Source: Nereocystis luetkeana (lineage: Eukaryota; Sar; Phaeophyceae; Laminariales; Laminariaceae). From it: DNA of 64,000 nucleotides. The position numbers and the translations under genes are program-made. Numbering within the stretch: the stretch's first letter is position 1; every line of letters begins with the position of its first letter. The stretch is taken from assembly GCA_031213475.1 (NCBI GenBank), contig JARUPZ010000009.1:8775601-8839600 (forward strand). The letters are read 5' to 3'. Below, in pieces: positions 20,132 through 32,240 of the stretch. The notes below the pieces were generated by a model. The model was not told the DNA's origin, searched no databases, and was given only the letters and a program-made list of their open reading frames with translations.

Positions 20132-23100
20132 CAACCCCCCTACGACAAATCATGCGACTACGGCCATGAATGATATCGAGATCCCCCCCCGCCCCCCCAC
20201 AGGCACGTTTGATGGATTGCCCGTCTTGGATAGGTCGTCGATTCTCTCCTTTTGTGATCTACCGTAGATATTTAAGGGGACACATATATTTATTTATACT
20301 ATATACAATATATATGTGTACTTATTGTTTTAAAAGTGATGTTGTCACGTCTACTTGTCAGCTTAACCACTACGCGGTTTTCACCCCCATGCGATGTTGT
20401 GGACACGCCGTGAGGGCACAGGTGTCGTGCCTTCTCCCCCCCCCCCCGGTGCGTGCCTTTATTTTATCTCGCATAAAGTTCAGCGTTCATTGCCACTGCT
20501 AGTCGGTTTTCGTCGACTGTGGTTGAATCACGCGCTCGCGCGTTCCTCTAATAATCTTTTATTCGAGGAAAGATTCCCAAGAGCGTGGACTCGGAGAGAC
20601 TCGAAACAACAAAAGTGATCCTTGTAGGCACGCAGACTACCTTCCAAGCCACCGGGGACTACGACACAAAAAACAATAAGTGAAGAACATCCGAAATATC
20701 TATACGTATGGTCCACCCTCTGCCGCCGGGTCGTGAGTCGTGCAGTAGGCACGGTCTGTAGGATACGCCTCTTGGGTTGGGCTTGTGCCGTGCGGATCCT
20801 GCCGCACAATATATCGCATCGGCAAGTTGAGAGCTATTAACAGATGATCGAGATGGTTCACAGTAGATCGCGCGCTCTTTCCGATGCATGTGTGGATTGA
20901 TGACAATCGAGAGGCAGTTCGTCGGAATTGTCAACCTCTCTTTCTTCGCGATAAAATCGAAGGCTTGCCACTGGCGAAGGAGGGGGCGAGTTTCTTATTT
21001 GTTTCATACGTTATACCTGGTACGATTTTTGGGGGCGAGGAATAAAGAGCTAGCTCATCGAGTGACGGCACTCTCAGGGCACAATTGAGGCACCTCTACA
21101 CGGTACCGTGCACAGGTAGCGCATGTCGCGCGCGGGGGGGGTGGGGGGGGGGGGGGGGGGGGGGGTGGAGGCATCTCGCGGCAGGGGGCGCACACTGTTT
21201 CAGTTTGTTTCGAGAGGCCCCCTCGCTTGAGGCCATCCACATAGCTGACGCTTGAGAAATTTCGCGTGCGTAGACCTCTGATGAATAAATCTCGCGGCCT
21301 GCGTCGCCGGTTGCTGCCCACTCATTGTGCAACGCAAATGGGACACCGGGTGGGCACAGCTGTTCTATAATTCAAGAGCCTTGCCGATCGGGAACCATTT
21401 CGGGTAAAGTGTCGCCGTGAACCCCGATCGTAGCACGCGCTCGCGACGTAACCCTCTTCTCCACCGGCACGATTTATGAACTCCTGCCACTACTTGTTGT
21501 CGCTGTTGTTTCTGTTACCACAGCGTGGTCGATTTATCACTATCGAATTATGTGTCTTCACAATGGGCCGGGGGTTCGGCTCGTTCCCGTAGCAGTCGCG
21601 ACGCCTGCTTCGAGCTCAGCCTCCTCCGTTGCCTCTTGGCTGCAAGACACCTTGTGTTTTTTTTTCCAACCCCTCGCGCTGCTGGTGGTAGAGATGTTTG
21701 TGTGGTGGGAAGTCGTGGTGTCAGTGGGAGTAGTGGTGTTGCTGCAGTCAGTCGTGGTCGTGGTGGCGGTAGTGGTACCGTCGAGACGGTTGGGCACGCA
21801 AAAGAGGTGCGATCGATTTTTCAGCGCTCGTTGTTTCCCCGGAACGGGAACGTTGCCGGAACCGGTATCAGGGTGATTTCGGGAATATTTGGTTAGGAGA
21901 GATCTTTCCGAAAGTATAATGTTTGTCTTGAGCACCCTCCCTGTTGTCCAGAAAAAACAAACACGGTACAATCGTGCGAGCTCAACACCCTTTACTGTGG
22001 GCGGTGGGGGTAGCGGTAGGGGGGGTTGGTAGCGATACCGGTCGTAGCAGCGGCTGTAGTAGTGGTGGTCACGTGGTGGTCGCGGCAGTGGCAGAGGTAG
22101 TGATATCGGTGGTGGTTGTAGCTGTGGCGGGTGTACTATTGGTGGTGGCGGTTGTGGAGGATAAGGGCGATGTTGGGGGTCCTGGTGTTGGCGGTAGTGG
22201 CTTGCCAAAGGTTGGAAGGGCAAACAACAGACACGACTTCACGCACGGGGATGGAGGTGACATAAACAATGTTTCCGGGCAGACCACAGCACACGACCCG
22301 GATTACGTGATGGCTGCCGATCGATGCACTTCGCGTTTCCCCTTGTTGTTCGTTCTTGTTCGCTCAATGCTATTGTTGCGCGGGAGTCGGCGATCCAGCC
22401 TTACTAACTGTATATTCTATGTCATCTCGCTATGTTAATCACCTTCCAGCCCCAGAGCTGAGGGAGCTTCTTGTACGTCCTTGACAGGGCCAAAGTCAGG
22501 TAGGAGGCGCGGGGAGGAGGCGTACTCATTTGGTGATTGCCTCTGGTCAGTTAACCGTTCACTACGCCACGATTCAAGACGAAGCATTTTGTTTCCCATT
22601 CTAAAATAGCGACATCTTCAATATTCGGGATCGCCCCAAACCGTTTTGTTTCCACATGTTACATACTCGTAGAACCACATTCTGTTGTATTCGCCCCTCG
22701 CTTACGGTAAGGGAGGTCACGTCTCAGGTCGTTCAGGTTCCACCGACTCGAACCCACTCGGCCACGAGTGACGGCCTGTGTGCTTGAAAGAATATTCACC
22801 CTTGTAGGACTGCAGTTTCCGTGTAGAGGACAAACTACTTCGAATTCGAGGGTTCGGGGACCGCAGTTCTAACACGATATGCATTTTGGGTCTGCCTCTT
22901 CCATCCTAACCGACATGGTTACGCTGCGATAGCAAACCACGTTCAAGCCCATCTACGAGCGAGGTGCAGAGTGACTCGCCCGAGTTGTCTAACAGCGGTG
23001 GGGACAATGGGGTTAGCGTCCCTACTGTGGCACCAGTTGCGGGTGGACGCGACAGAACCCCCACCCCCTCTCAGCCGAGGTCGCAGCAGAAGAGGTGGAC

Positions 23101-23227
23101 GAAACGACGCAAAGAGATTCGCGCAGGCAGAGGTGCGATCGTTGTTTTTCTGCGCCCGCCATTCATTGCCAGAACGGGAAGTCTCACAATGTTTTCCGTG
23201 CGACGCTTTTGCGCACTTACTTGCACC
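20132..23227. other. Unassigned stretch
   Basis: Contains poly-C at 20121-20133 and 20436-20447 and a G run at 21134-21165 (one T). A GTGGT/GGTGGC-rich, low-complexity segment at 21700-22200 is open in several frames on both strands. No recognised domain. Confidence 0.45.
22797..22876. repeat. Decayed TTAA-MITE remnant
   Basis: GGACTGCAGTTTCCGTGTAG, GGACAAACTACTTCGAATT and GGGGACCGCAGTTCTAACAC follow the order of the palindromic TTAA-MITE, with heavy divergence. A shorter remnant (GAACTGCAGTTCTGAAGGGG) lies at 31030-31055. Confidence 0.65.
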
Positions 23228-23476
23228 GAGCCATCCCACAGTAGGGGTGAACCAGACGTTCCTGAGGCCGTAACATTATTAGGAGGTCAAGATCTCACCC
23301 GATAAAGTGATTGAAAAAACTTCGTTCGTGCCCCCCGACCGGCACTTAAGTCTTGTCTGCGCTAGTCCCAAAAGAGGAGTAAATTTTTCATCCTCACTGG
23401 TAGTTCCTCACTCAAGGAACTCAATTGGTCAGAAACCTTTGTCCCACAGAGTACAGCCCCTACCGTGGGGTGACTC
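23228..23476 (-). mobile_element. Family E MITE copy 1
   Basis: In reverse orientation to the next two copies. The ends GAGCCATCCCACAGTAGGGG and CCCCTACCGTGGGGTGACTC are inverted repeats. CACC flanks both ends and may be the target duplication. The inner text includes CGACCGGCACTT and CAATTGGTCAGAAACC. Confidence 0.85.
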
Positions 23477-24837
23477 CACCGCTCGTTTTCGATAACCCGA
23501 GTGCTCAAACACCATCGCACCCCTTTTGCTCGACGATGTGACCGCGGACGGCATGGTGGCGATGCATATGTACGATGTTTTACGTGTCAGAACAACGACA
23601 ACAAACAGCAGCAACACTCGTACGGGCGTTCTTCGGGACCATTCGCGTAGTCGACCTTCCGCCAAGGCCCGGATGGAGTCTACGCTGCGCGATCTGCGGA
23701 CTCTTTCTAGATACAGCAGAGGGTTTTTGTACAACAAGGTCTGCTTATCGTGGACACCGTCGGGGGTGTGCAACACGTTTTTGCTATCATCGCCTTTTCC
23801 TGAACCCTTCGGACCGGGTTTTTCTTCTCTTGAAGTTTTCGCGATTCTGGTTGGTACCCGCTAGACCATGGCATTTGTTCATGACCCATCGCACTTTCAT
23901 TTATCCCAGAAACAGTTGATTGATGACGTAGTAAATTGTATGGAGCTCCTCACGCGAGGAAACTCAGAAACCATTGCTTTTGTTCACCTTCAAGGTGCTC
24001 AAACCGAAGGCCCAGGAACTGGGTAGGTGTCCCGTCCAGCCACCAGAAGGTCTCCACGTACCTGGACGCAGCATATTTGTTGGTGTTTGGGGTAAGTAAG
24101 GTGCTTCCGATTGTCCAACTCGGTTGGGTCGGAACGAGTAGTCGGAACCAACAGACAGACGTGAGTGGAGTAGTGGAGCTGCTTGGCTGAACAGGTTATT
24201 AACCCGAAGGCCCGCACAGACAACCCAACTCGAGAGTAACACGACGAGAAGCGTCCCTTGGATCCCTTTGTCCCGCAGCCTTCAGAAATGTTCCGGTACA
24301 TACCGCGGCTTGGCTTTTGCCAATGCGAAGGAAACAGACAAGTAGTGGAAACTCGGACTCGATTCGCTTCAAACAAAATGCTTTCGCGAAAATCTAGTAC
24401 ACGGCGTAGTAGGCCACATAAGCTTGGGATCAGTGTACGGAAACGAACTCGTTTTTTCTTGATTGTAGCCTAATCGAAACATCCCATCCCACCAACGGGG
24501 CGTCTCAACTTCAGGGTGCTACCCAATATATCGGATCCGATTCGTATTGCATACTGATGGCTGGAGGGGGGAGGGGAAGGGGGGGGCTGGCCGCTTCCTA
24601 AAGAGTTCCGTGATTCTACATGGGGCATGGTTTTGAGCGCTGGAAATGCCCGAGGTTTTCGAAGCTGACCTGACAAACCGTGGACGCAATTTGCCATAAA
24701 AACGTGCACTATGTACACATATTATCTTAAATATACTCACCACAGCGGTTTGTCTCGATTGCAGCTTTCAGAAGAATACATATCTATTTGATAGCGGCGG
24801 TGGACAACCATACAGTTAAACTCTAGTAAAAGACTGA

Positions 24838-24975
24838 GGCGTTCTACGATAGAGGTGCCACATTTGGGAAAAGGAAATTCTGAGCCGGCATGGCGTCCTT
24901 ACTGGGCGCCAGTCAAAGGATGAGCATTCCATTTGTAACCTACCAAGGTACATTGTTAGGCATATTGCGCTGGTA
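24838..24975 (+). repeat. Interspersed repeat F, copy 1
   Basis: This matches 46415-46560 in order: TACGATA-AGGT-GCACA, GGGAAAA, TCTGAGCC, GGCGTCCTT-C-GGGCGCC and TACATTGTT. It overlaps an ATG frame that I therefore do not call as a gene. Confidence 0.7.
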
Positions 24976-26068
24976 CACGTACCAGATGCCTGTAGCCTCC
25001 CGTCGTGTTCACATGTCTGTCCCCTTCGGATCCCGCGTTATGCCCAGGGGGGAGATAAGAGCCTTAAAAGTTTCGGGTGAACCTCTTATCATCGTGGAAC
25101 GCCTCCATTGTTGGCTATGTCACGAAGTAGCACATTCATCGTGTAGGAACGCATGTATGTATGTACCCGTATGCGAACTTGCGTTTTGGTTGGACATGGC
25201 GCACTGGGAATGTGTCTGCAGGCGAATCATGTATGGTTATACGTAGCTCTTTAGGAGTATTCAGTGGGGCTACAGTTGTTCATTCATCCCCTTTGTGTGC
25301 AGAACATTCTGTTATAGGTCTGGGAACCTTCTGGATGACAACGTCCCGGTAGAGAACATTATGTTGTAGGTTGGGAATCCTCTGGATGGCAAAGTGTCGA
25401 TAGGCTTTCTGTGGCTGCACACAGGTTGGTTTCAGTCAACGTCTGGGTTGAGTTGTGTCCCCGACGATGCTCTCCTCTCGCTCACTCGGCTTTTCTCTCC
25501 TCCCTCTACTCACTTGTGGAGCAATAAGAATAAGTTCGTCAACTATCGGCAGCGTGCTCCACGCAGCCTCGACATCCCTGTGCCGCTTACCAGCTTACAT
25601 CTCTGCTCCCCTCTTCACAGCTACCGCCATCTGATTGTGTGTTCATTGGGCATGCATACCTCACAACGGTGGTTCTCTACTATAATATTGGCTATCGAAT
25701 GGGGTAGGTATAGTTCGCTCCGTGTTCCGTGATGAGGCCATTAAAAAAATAGGTGTTATATACCTCCGCCGTGTACCAATGAGTCCGCGTTTCTTGGCTT
25801 CCAGTGGGACAGTTAGCGTTTCGCGCGACATTTCGGGCCCTCTCGTGTGCGAGCCGGCGTTGAAGGCCACCTTTGTGTGTTCGTTCTGCCTTTCGAGGCA
25901 TCCCCCGTTAGTACAGGCAGGGGCTGCGCCCTTTTCCGGCTAGATACTTTCTGATCTCGCTCGACCTCCTCAATCGAGCAACTACCGCTTAACGTATGCA
26001 GTATGGTACCTTTTCCTACAGCAGAACATTTATCATTCTTAGGGTAAACTACACGAGGACCACGTGGT

Positions 26069-26176
26069 ATTCATATTATGTCCGAACGGTCCTTATACTA
26101 CGGTTCAAAAAGCCCCCTGTTTTTGTTTTCAGGGGGATTCATATTTATGTCTGAACGGTCCTTCTACTACGGTCCA
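26069..26176 (+). repeat. Two-unit direct repeat
   Basis: ATTCATATTATGTCCGAACG...CCTTATACTACGGTTCAAA is repeated 68 bp later as ATTCATATTTATGTCTGAAC...CTTCTACTACGGTCCAAA. Confidence 0.8.
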
Positions 26177-26620
26177 AAGTGGGGGCTGTTATTCGTTACA
26201 GACTCAGCGCGCGACTGGCGTAGATAGCTGCTGGTCGGGTGTCCAAGCCGACCTTCCGGTGTCCGAAGTCATGTTTCGGGCGGGACATCGAGGCCTTCCT
26301 TACGTGAGGAGCCCCACTCTTAATAAAATTATTCAAGGCTCCACCCCTCCCTTTAAACCCTATCAATGCTCTGCAGGTTTCGCGTACCCGTACATATGTA
26401 TAACACGCTAGCTAGTGGTAACATACTTTGTGACACGAGTTGCACGGGGGATTTCCTCCAAGCCATGGACCCATCAAAATGTTGGCTGACGCGTGCCTAC
26501 CAGAGTGGCAGCACGTTTCGACTAATAAAACGTTTTCAGGATGACGGCGCTCCTTGACCCAAAATGGTCGGAATGCCGTCCTATTTTTGCGATATGACTC
26601 TAAGTACAAATACGCGGGAT

Positions 26621-26864
26621 GAGTCACCCCACGGTAGGGGTTGCACTTATTGGGCCAAAGGTTTCTGACCGATTGAGGTCCTTCGGTGTGCACTACTGGC
26701 TAGGATGAAACATTTACGCGTGTATTCGTTTTAGGACTAGCGCATTCAAGTGCCCGTCGGGTAGCAAGAACAAATTTCTTCCAAGTATTGTATCGGGTGA
26801 GATATTGAGCTCCTAACGTGAGGGGCTCAGGAACTTCTGGTGCACCCCTACTGTAGCATACCTC
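26621..26864 (+). mobile_element. Family E MITE copy 2
   Basis: The left end GAGTCACCCCACGGTAGGGG is intact. The right end CACCCCTACTGTAGCATACC is diverged. The core shares GGTTTCTGACCGATTGAG, CAAGTGCCCGTCGGGTAGCA and GATATTGAGCTCCTAACGTG with copy 3. Confidence 0.87.
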
Positions 26865-28021
26865 GGATATATATGGGGACTTTTCATCGGAGGTTCATTT
26901 TCGTGTCGTACGAAGTATTCCATTGTAAAACATTCACTCGTTGGATAGATCGCCAGCAGCTGTGGGGTCGTGCGTACCAATCAGTCGCAAACCAATAAAT
27001 ACATGTTGTGTATGAACGGTTACTCATGCAATCGGTTGCTATGTTTGGGGACAGAAATAACGTGGGCCATGTACTTGATAAAGTTCGGTTGCTATAAGAG
27101 CTTCTATACCAGAACTACGCGAGGAGCCTCCCCGCAACCCTATCGTAAATAACACTCGCCGGCAATCGAACTCCAGAGTTTACAGGGATAAGGAAGATAT
27201 TAGGGGCAAATGTAGGTCTTGCAACGATGTTAAGGCCGCTCGCTTGAAACCACTCACGCAGCTGCCGCGAGGTCGATCGTCTGCAGACCTCGAAACAATG
27301 CTGCTTGGATTCATTCCAATCATCGCCGTCACGCTCCTGCAAAAGGGAAACCCTACTCCTGTATCCCAGGAGACGCTCCAAAGTCCAGAGCTCCTACGCA
27401 TCGATCTGGACCACAAAAACAAGGAATCACAATTATTTCCATAAAAGAAGGCAAGCAAATCCAAGCCGACCTGCGTGAGGTCCGACGCCCTAAAAGGTCG
27501 AAATGTATGTCTGGTACGTCGAGTGTAACATCTACGGCATATTATTCCCACCCCGACCCTTACTCCGGTGCAGCCAGCAATACGCCTCCTTCTCCTATCG
27601 GATGGCATCCATAACACGCGCTTCAATAACCCAGTCTACTTCCAGCCTATCTATACAAGATTCCACCCTGTAACGCCCCGCTGTTAATATTTACCTGGTA
27701 TATATAAGGCTTAATATGTTCTCATGCAAGGGCAATGCCACGGTATACAGGGCCGGTTACTTTTTTTCGAGCTCCTGGTGACCCGATCCATGGCTCTATG
27801 AGCTAGCCCAGTTGTACACGGAAACAACAAATAAACACAAACATTGGAGGCACACTGACTGGTCACCGTGTCGGAATTGAAAACAAACGGGCCGATCGGG
27901 ATTGTTCGTTGTTAGAAATTAAATGAGATAACTCCTATATATATACCTGGTATATATTTGTTTTTTTTTTAATTTGATTTTCATGATTTTAATATCCAGC
28001 CCTCCCCTAGATCACATGCCT

Positions 28022-28057
<36 letters not shown>

Positions 28058-30096
28058 CCTCTCCCCTGAATCATACACCTGGTCGATACATAGGTTGGGC
28101 TGACGTCTTTTTTTGGCGACGGCACTGTAAAACACACTTACTTCTCACTGCGTGAGCTAGACATCCAGGGTTACCGTTATATTTTTTTTCTGGCGGACAC
28201 CAGGGCTGGCGGCCTAGTTAGATGCCTGTTGTGCGGGGATGGTAGTATCACGCAGTTAATGTATGGTAAGGCCCCCACGAAGCAGTTAGATAGGAAACCT
28301 CATTATTTCTGTCTCTGCAAGTGGCCACACGCCAGAAAATATATCGAATCTGTGACGCTGTCATCCGTGGAAAATCCGACTCAATCAAGGGCGGTCCTTA
28401 GTATTAATGGGATGCAGTTCAACCTTGACGCGACTCGCCGAACACCCCACGGTGCTTCGCGCCTGGCGCAGGCAATGTCTGCCTGGTCGGTGAATACCCC
28501 AACGTGCTCCGCCACGACATCGTAAGGATGCAAGGGTCTAGAGTCGTACGACTACGGCCACGCACGATATTGAGTGCACTCCTCCCTTTTTCTCGAGGAC
28601 TTGAAGAAACAAAACTTGGGGAGTCGTTCGTCGATTTTTTTTTTTTTTTTGTGGTACTCTTGGCTAGCCCTACACAACAAGGTGTACTACTCAACAATCA
28701 GAATGCCATAGTGGCGGGTGGTCTCTGGCTTGCTCGAAGAGAGCTCAACCGGTTAGACATTGTTGCCCCGAAAAGTGTGGCATCTCTACCGTGATATCGC
28801 TCGTAAAACAACTGCGCAAAGGCAAGGGGTCCAAGAAAAATAGCAAAACTCCCGACGCCCCATTACTACATACCACTCTGTCCCCCAATAGGAGGAGCGT
28901 TTCCATACTGATAGCAAAGCAAAACGGCCCCAATGTTGCGGGAGAGAGTGGCCCAGACAGGGGGGTGTACTAAAACCAAGTTGAATACAAATACATCTGG
29001 AAAAATAGTCGCCTTTTTAGCCATTTCGTCTGTAAATCCCAGCACGACAGGTTTGTCGTTTGTTTCGACTTTTGGGAAGGAGTGTAGGTTGCTCTTTTCC
29101 TTTTTTGTCCTAGAACAAAATGCGTCGTAGGCGTACGTACGTTTCGGTGCTGCCGGCACTTACGTTTGTACCAGGGCATCTCCTAACTGCTAACTACGAG
29201 CGAAGAACGCGTTGTTTTTTTCGAGTCCGAGATCCCCCCCTGCAAAATACTGGCTTTCTCCTTGAAAACCACTGACTGCGCATACGTTCTTGCTCGCCTA
29301 CTGTATCGTGCGTGTATCCGCTGTTTGGCGAGTGCCAACAGGGGAAACGCATGGTAAAGAACGCTTTGCGGAACATAGATGCGGGCATGCACCGTAGCGG
29401 GGAGGGGAAGGGGCAGGGGGGTTACCCGCTTCGTGACCCCGGACGTGGGTTACGAAAAAGGAAAGACTGCCGAAAAGTACCGTTGAAAAGGGCCAATATA
29501 AATAGATGGGAGAACGGACAAAAATATTACCACGGGTATTGCTCTAGGAATGAACATTTCCCTGTAACGCCCCCCCAAAGAATAACATAGCACCGAGAGG
29601 CATTACATCCTACCACAGCCACAGCAATAGCAAACTGTCAGACAGCACTGCATCGCTGTGTCATCATCGTCATCGTGTGCAACCGAATATTTACGTTCTC
29701 CGAAGGTCCGGTCCAGTACCGTTTGTTTTTACAGGCGAGATGTTGGCGACACTGAAAGAGTCATATATATCTCAAAAATAGTTTCCCGTTAGTTGTGTGG
29801 TGCCGTCATACTTATCCGTCCTCCTCGGAGCGGTCGCCCTTTCCTCACTCTCCATGGGTATAAACAGCCATTGGTGCTGCTACTCTGAAAAGCTGCTATA
29901 AATATTAATCATGGTGGACATGTGGTAGTTAAAAAAGTCGATATTGCCTGACGGTGCTGGCGGTGGTGTAGTGCACCTGGTCGTGCTGGTTGGTCGAGGT
30001 AGTCAAAAGCGGTGGTTGATTCATGGTGCTGGTGCTGGTGCTGGTGGGGGTGCCCCTGTTGCTGCTGTTGGTAGACAGTGCTTGGTGGTCGTGTCT
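26865..30096. other. Unassigned stretch with protein-like fragments
   Basis: Two plus-strand fragments read like decayed coding sequence: 27241-27441 (contains RGRSSADLETMLLGFIPI) and, in another frame, 27430-27617 (contains KEGKQIQADLREV). A third at 28229-28525 contains CLLCGD and CLCK. None matches a family I can name. TGTAACGCCC occurs at about 27671 and 29570, an LTR-start-like word, but no LTR pair was found. Tandem TATA repeats lie at 28024-28052. Confidence 0.3.
27940..28090 (+). repeat. AT-rich direct repeat with CCTGGTATATA
   Basis: CAGCCCTCCCCTAGATCACA-TGCCTGGTATATA and CACCTCTCCCCTGAATCATA-CACCTGGTCGATA are diverged copies, separated by a (TA)n run. TACCTGGTATATA also stands at the left edge. 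Confidence 0.75.
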
Positions 30097-30448
30097 GAGT
30101 CACCCACACGGTAGAGGTTGAATTTTTGGGCCGAAGGTTTCTGACCGATTGAGTTCCCCAAGTGAGGAACCAGCAGTTAGGATGATTTTTTTATTCGTAC
30201 GTTCGTTTTAGGACAAGCGCATACAAGTGCCGGTCGGGTGGCACGTTCTGACCGATTGAGTTACCTAAGTGAAGAACCAGCAGTGAGGATGATTTTTTTA
30301 ATCGTATGTTCGTTTTAGGACTAGCGCATACAAGTGCCGGTCGGGTGGCACGAACGAATTTATTCCTAGTATTGTATCGGGTGAGATATTGAGCTCCTAA
30401 CGTGAGGGGCTCAGGAACGTCTGGTTCACCTCTACTGTGGGATGGCTC
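30097..30448 (+). mobile_element. Family E MITE copy 3 with internal duplication
   Basis: The ends GAGTCACCCACACGGTAGAG and CTCTACTGTGGGATGGCTC are inverted repeats. The inner segment TTCTGACCGATTGAGTT...GTGCCGGTCGGGTGGCACG is present twice in tandem (about 30137-30244 and 30245-30352). This explains its greater length compared with the other copies. Confidence 0.88.
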
Positions 30449-31224
30449 AACAGCCATTTCGTTTTCTCTTTGCTGGTGCTGCTTCTAGCACTGCTGCTGG
30501 TCCTGGTCCTGTTGCGACTGCCCAAGCTGCTGGTACTGGTTCTTAGCCCGGCATGTTGAAGTTTTTTCTCAAGCGGTTCACGGCCATGCTTGGGACTGTA
30601 TCGACGAAACGAGAAAACGGCCTTCACTCCTTCCCAGTCTCAAAATGACACAAACCCTGCGCGTTGGGATTTCCTGGTGAAATCTCACGAAAGGCGACTT
30701 TCCCCCCAGTCTTCCATTCTACTTGTTTCTAATTTACCCCTTTCTAGGGCCTCGAAAATTAGTAGTGAGGTGTCGGGTTGTTTTTCGTGTGCACACCCCT
30801 GGTATGAACGGCGCCCATTACAGGCACTGCACTGCAGGTGCCACACAGCGCTATTACGGCTCTCGTCCGTCACACCGACATAACTATGGTGCGAGCATAG
30901 GTATACTTGAAGCATTCCCTGAAGGTGTTGCAGTAGACATGCACTTCGGGAATACACTCTTTTGAGGTGCTGAACTGTCTGCCCCTGAAACATGCACCCG
31001 ATGCTATTTCGAAGTATTTAGGACTCGCAAGAGAACTGCAGTTCTGAAGGGGCTAACAGGGACCATTTCGACAGCTAGCTGTCCAGATCCCGTTTTACAT
31101 CACCTATCTGGCAGTTCCGTGTTGTCAATCAAACGTTTTCACCGAGATGAAAGCTGTGTCGCCTCACGGACACATCTAGTTATTTTTCCTGCAGTTCACA
31201 TTCTATGTCCGATAGGTCATGTAG

Positions 31225-32240
31225 ACGCACCATGGACCCAACTGTGCTTAACCCTAGGGTATGTTCCATCGGGTGCAACCCATGGAATCAACGGGCCACA
31301 TGGGATAGACAACGGTACAGCCCATGGGTCTATGGTGCCTACCGTGGTACACTCCAGGACATTTGCGTGACCCGTGGTCCAGTCCACGCGTTTTCCCAAG
31401 GTGCCAGATGATGCCAGCACGGACATTTTCTCCACGAGTCAACCCGTAAAGCATTTGTTCTATACCATGGAAAAACGCATGGCACGTTCCTAGGAAAAAA
31501 ATCATGGCATTTTACATCGTTGGCCCCATTGTACATGCACCAGGCACTATGTATGGCACATACATTCCGAAACATTATAATGTCCGCGCCAGGAAACATT
31601 CGAAATAGATGGTGTATGTACGCGGTGCACCCCATGGACAGTCGTATGGGCTTTTCCATGAACGCGCCGGGTAGGGTTACGGTGGTTGCCCCGTAGCACC
31701 AGTGCCATGTGAACGATTGGTCGGACATCGAAGGGAGAGCTGGTGGGACGCTTCATGACCTTTCGGCACACCATGGGAAAGCCCATGACGTCATGGCATG
31801 TATACCATGATTTTCGATGATGGTGTGTATACATTTGCCCTGAAGTAGCCACGGCATGGAATTCCTTGGTGCACAATGGTTCCTACCATTTTGAAATCCA
31901 CGGCTATTAACATACATGGTACGTCCCATGGGGTGTTCCAAGGAGAGAGACATGGCTTAGCCCCGACCCCAACCTAAACCATGAGGCATGCCGTGGTGTG
32001 TTCGACGGTGAAACGATAGCGTCAATCACAATGGGTCAGTCCGTGATATGAACCGCGACGACGCACAGCGCGGTTTAACGTGGCGTAACCAAAGAGTCTA
32101 TCCATGAACTATATCCACGTTTCACGTCATAAAAGGCCGTTCCACAACAACAGGTGTTCCTGGGTTGATCCATGGTTGGTTGGCCATGGTGTACACAACC
32201 TCGTGAACGATGGGTTGAACTTTGGACTGGTCCATGGCCT
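31225..32240. repeat. CCATGG-rich block
   Basis: I count ten CCATGG hexamers here, plus many CATGG/CCATG half sites and several CCGTGG. The other 63 kb holds about eleven CCATGG in total. No clean tandem period is visible. Open frames across it are frequent but mutually overlapping and full of His, Met, Gly and Pro from the repeated word, so none is called. Confidence 0.8.

Larger units (their letters stand above)
23477..26620. other. Unassigned stretch
   Basis: Short conflicting frames. It includes one copy of repeat F (24838-24975) and a short direct repeat around 25295-25390 (GAACATT-TGTT-TAGGT-TGGGAA-CCT-CTGGATG). A 112-codon plus frame at 25394 has no recognisable domain. Confidence 0.45.

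Noticed and set aside
21558..22223. 221-codon minus frame rich in Pro and Thr
   Set aside because: The GTGGT-type low-complexity sequence is open in several frames on both strands. There is no conserved core.
24890..25246. 118-codon plus frame
   Set aside because: Its beginning overlaps interspersed repeat F (also at 46415-46560), where the frame is not kept.
31200..31900. Overlapping minus-strand frames in the CCATGG-rich block
   Set aside because: Three frames are open at once and share His/Met/Gly-rich composition caused by the repeated word.
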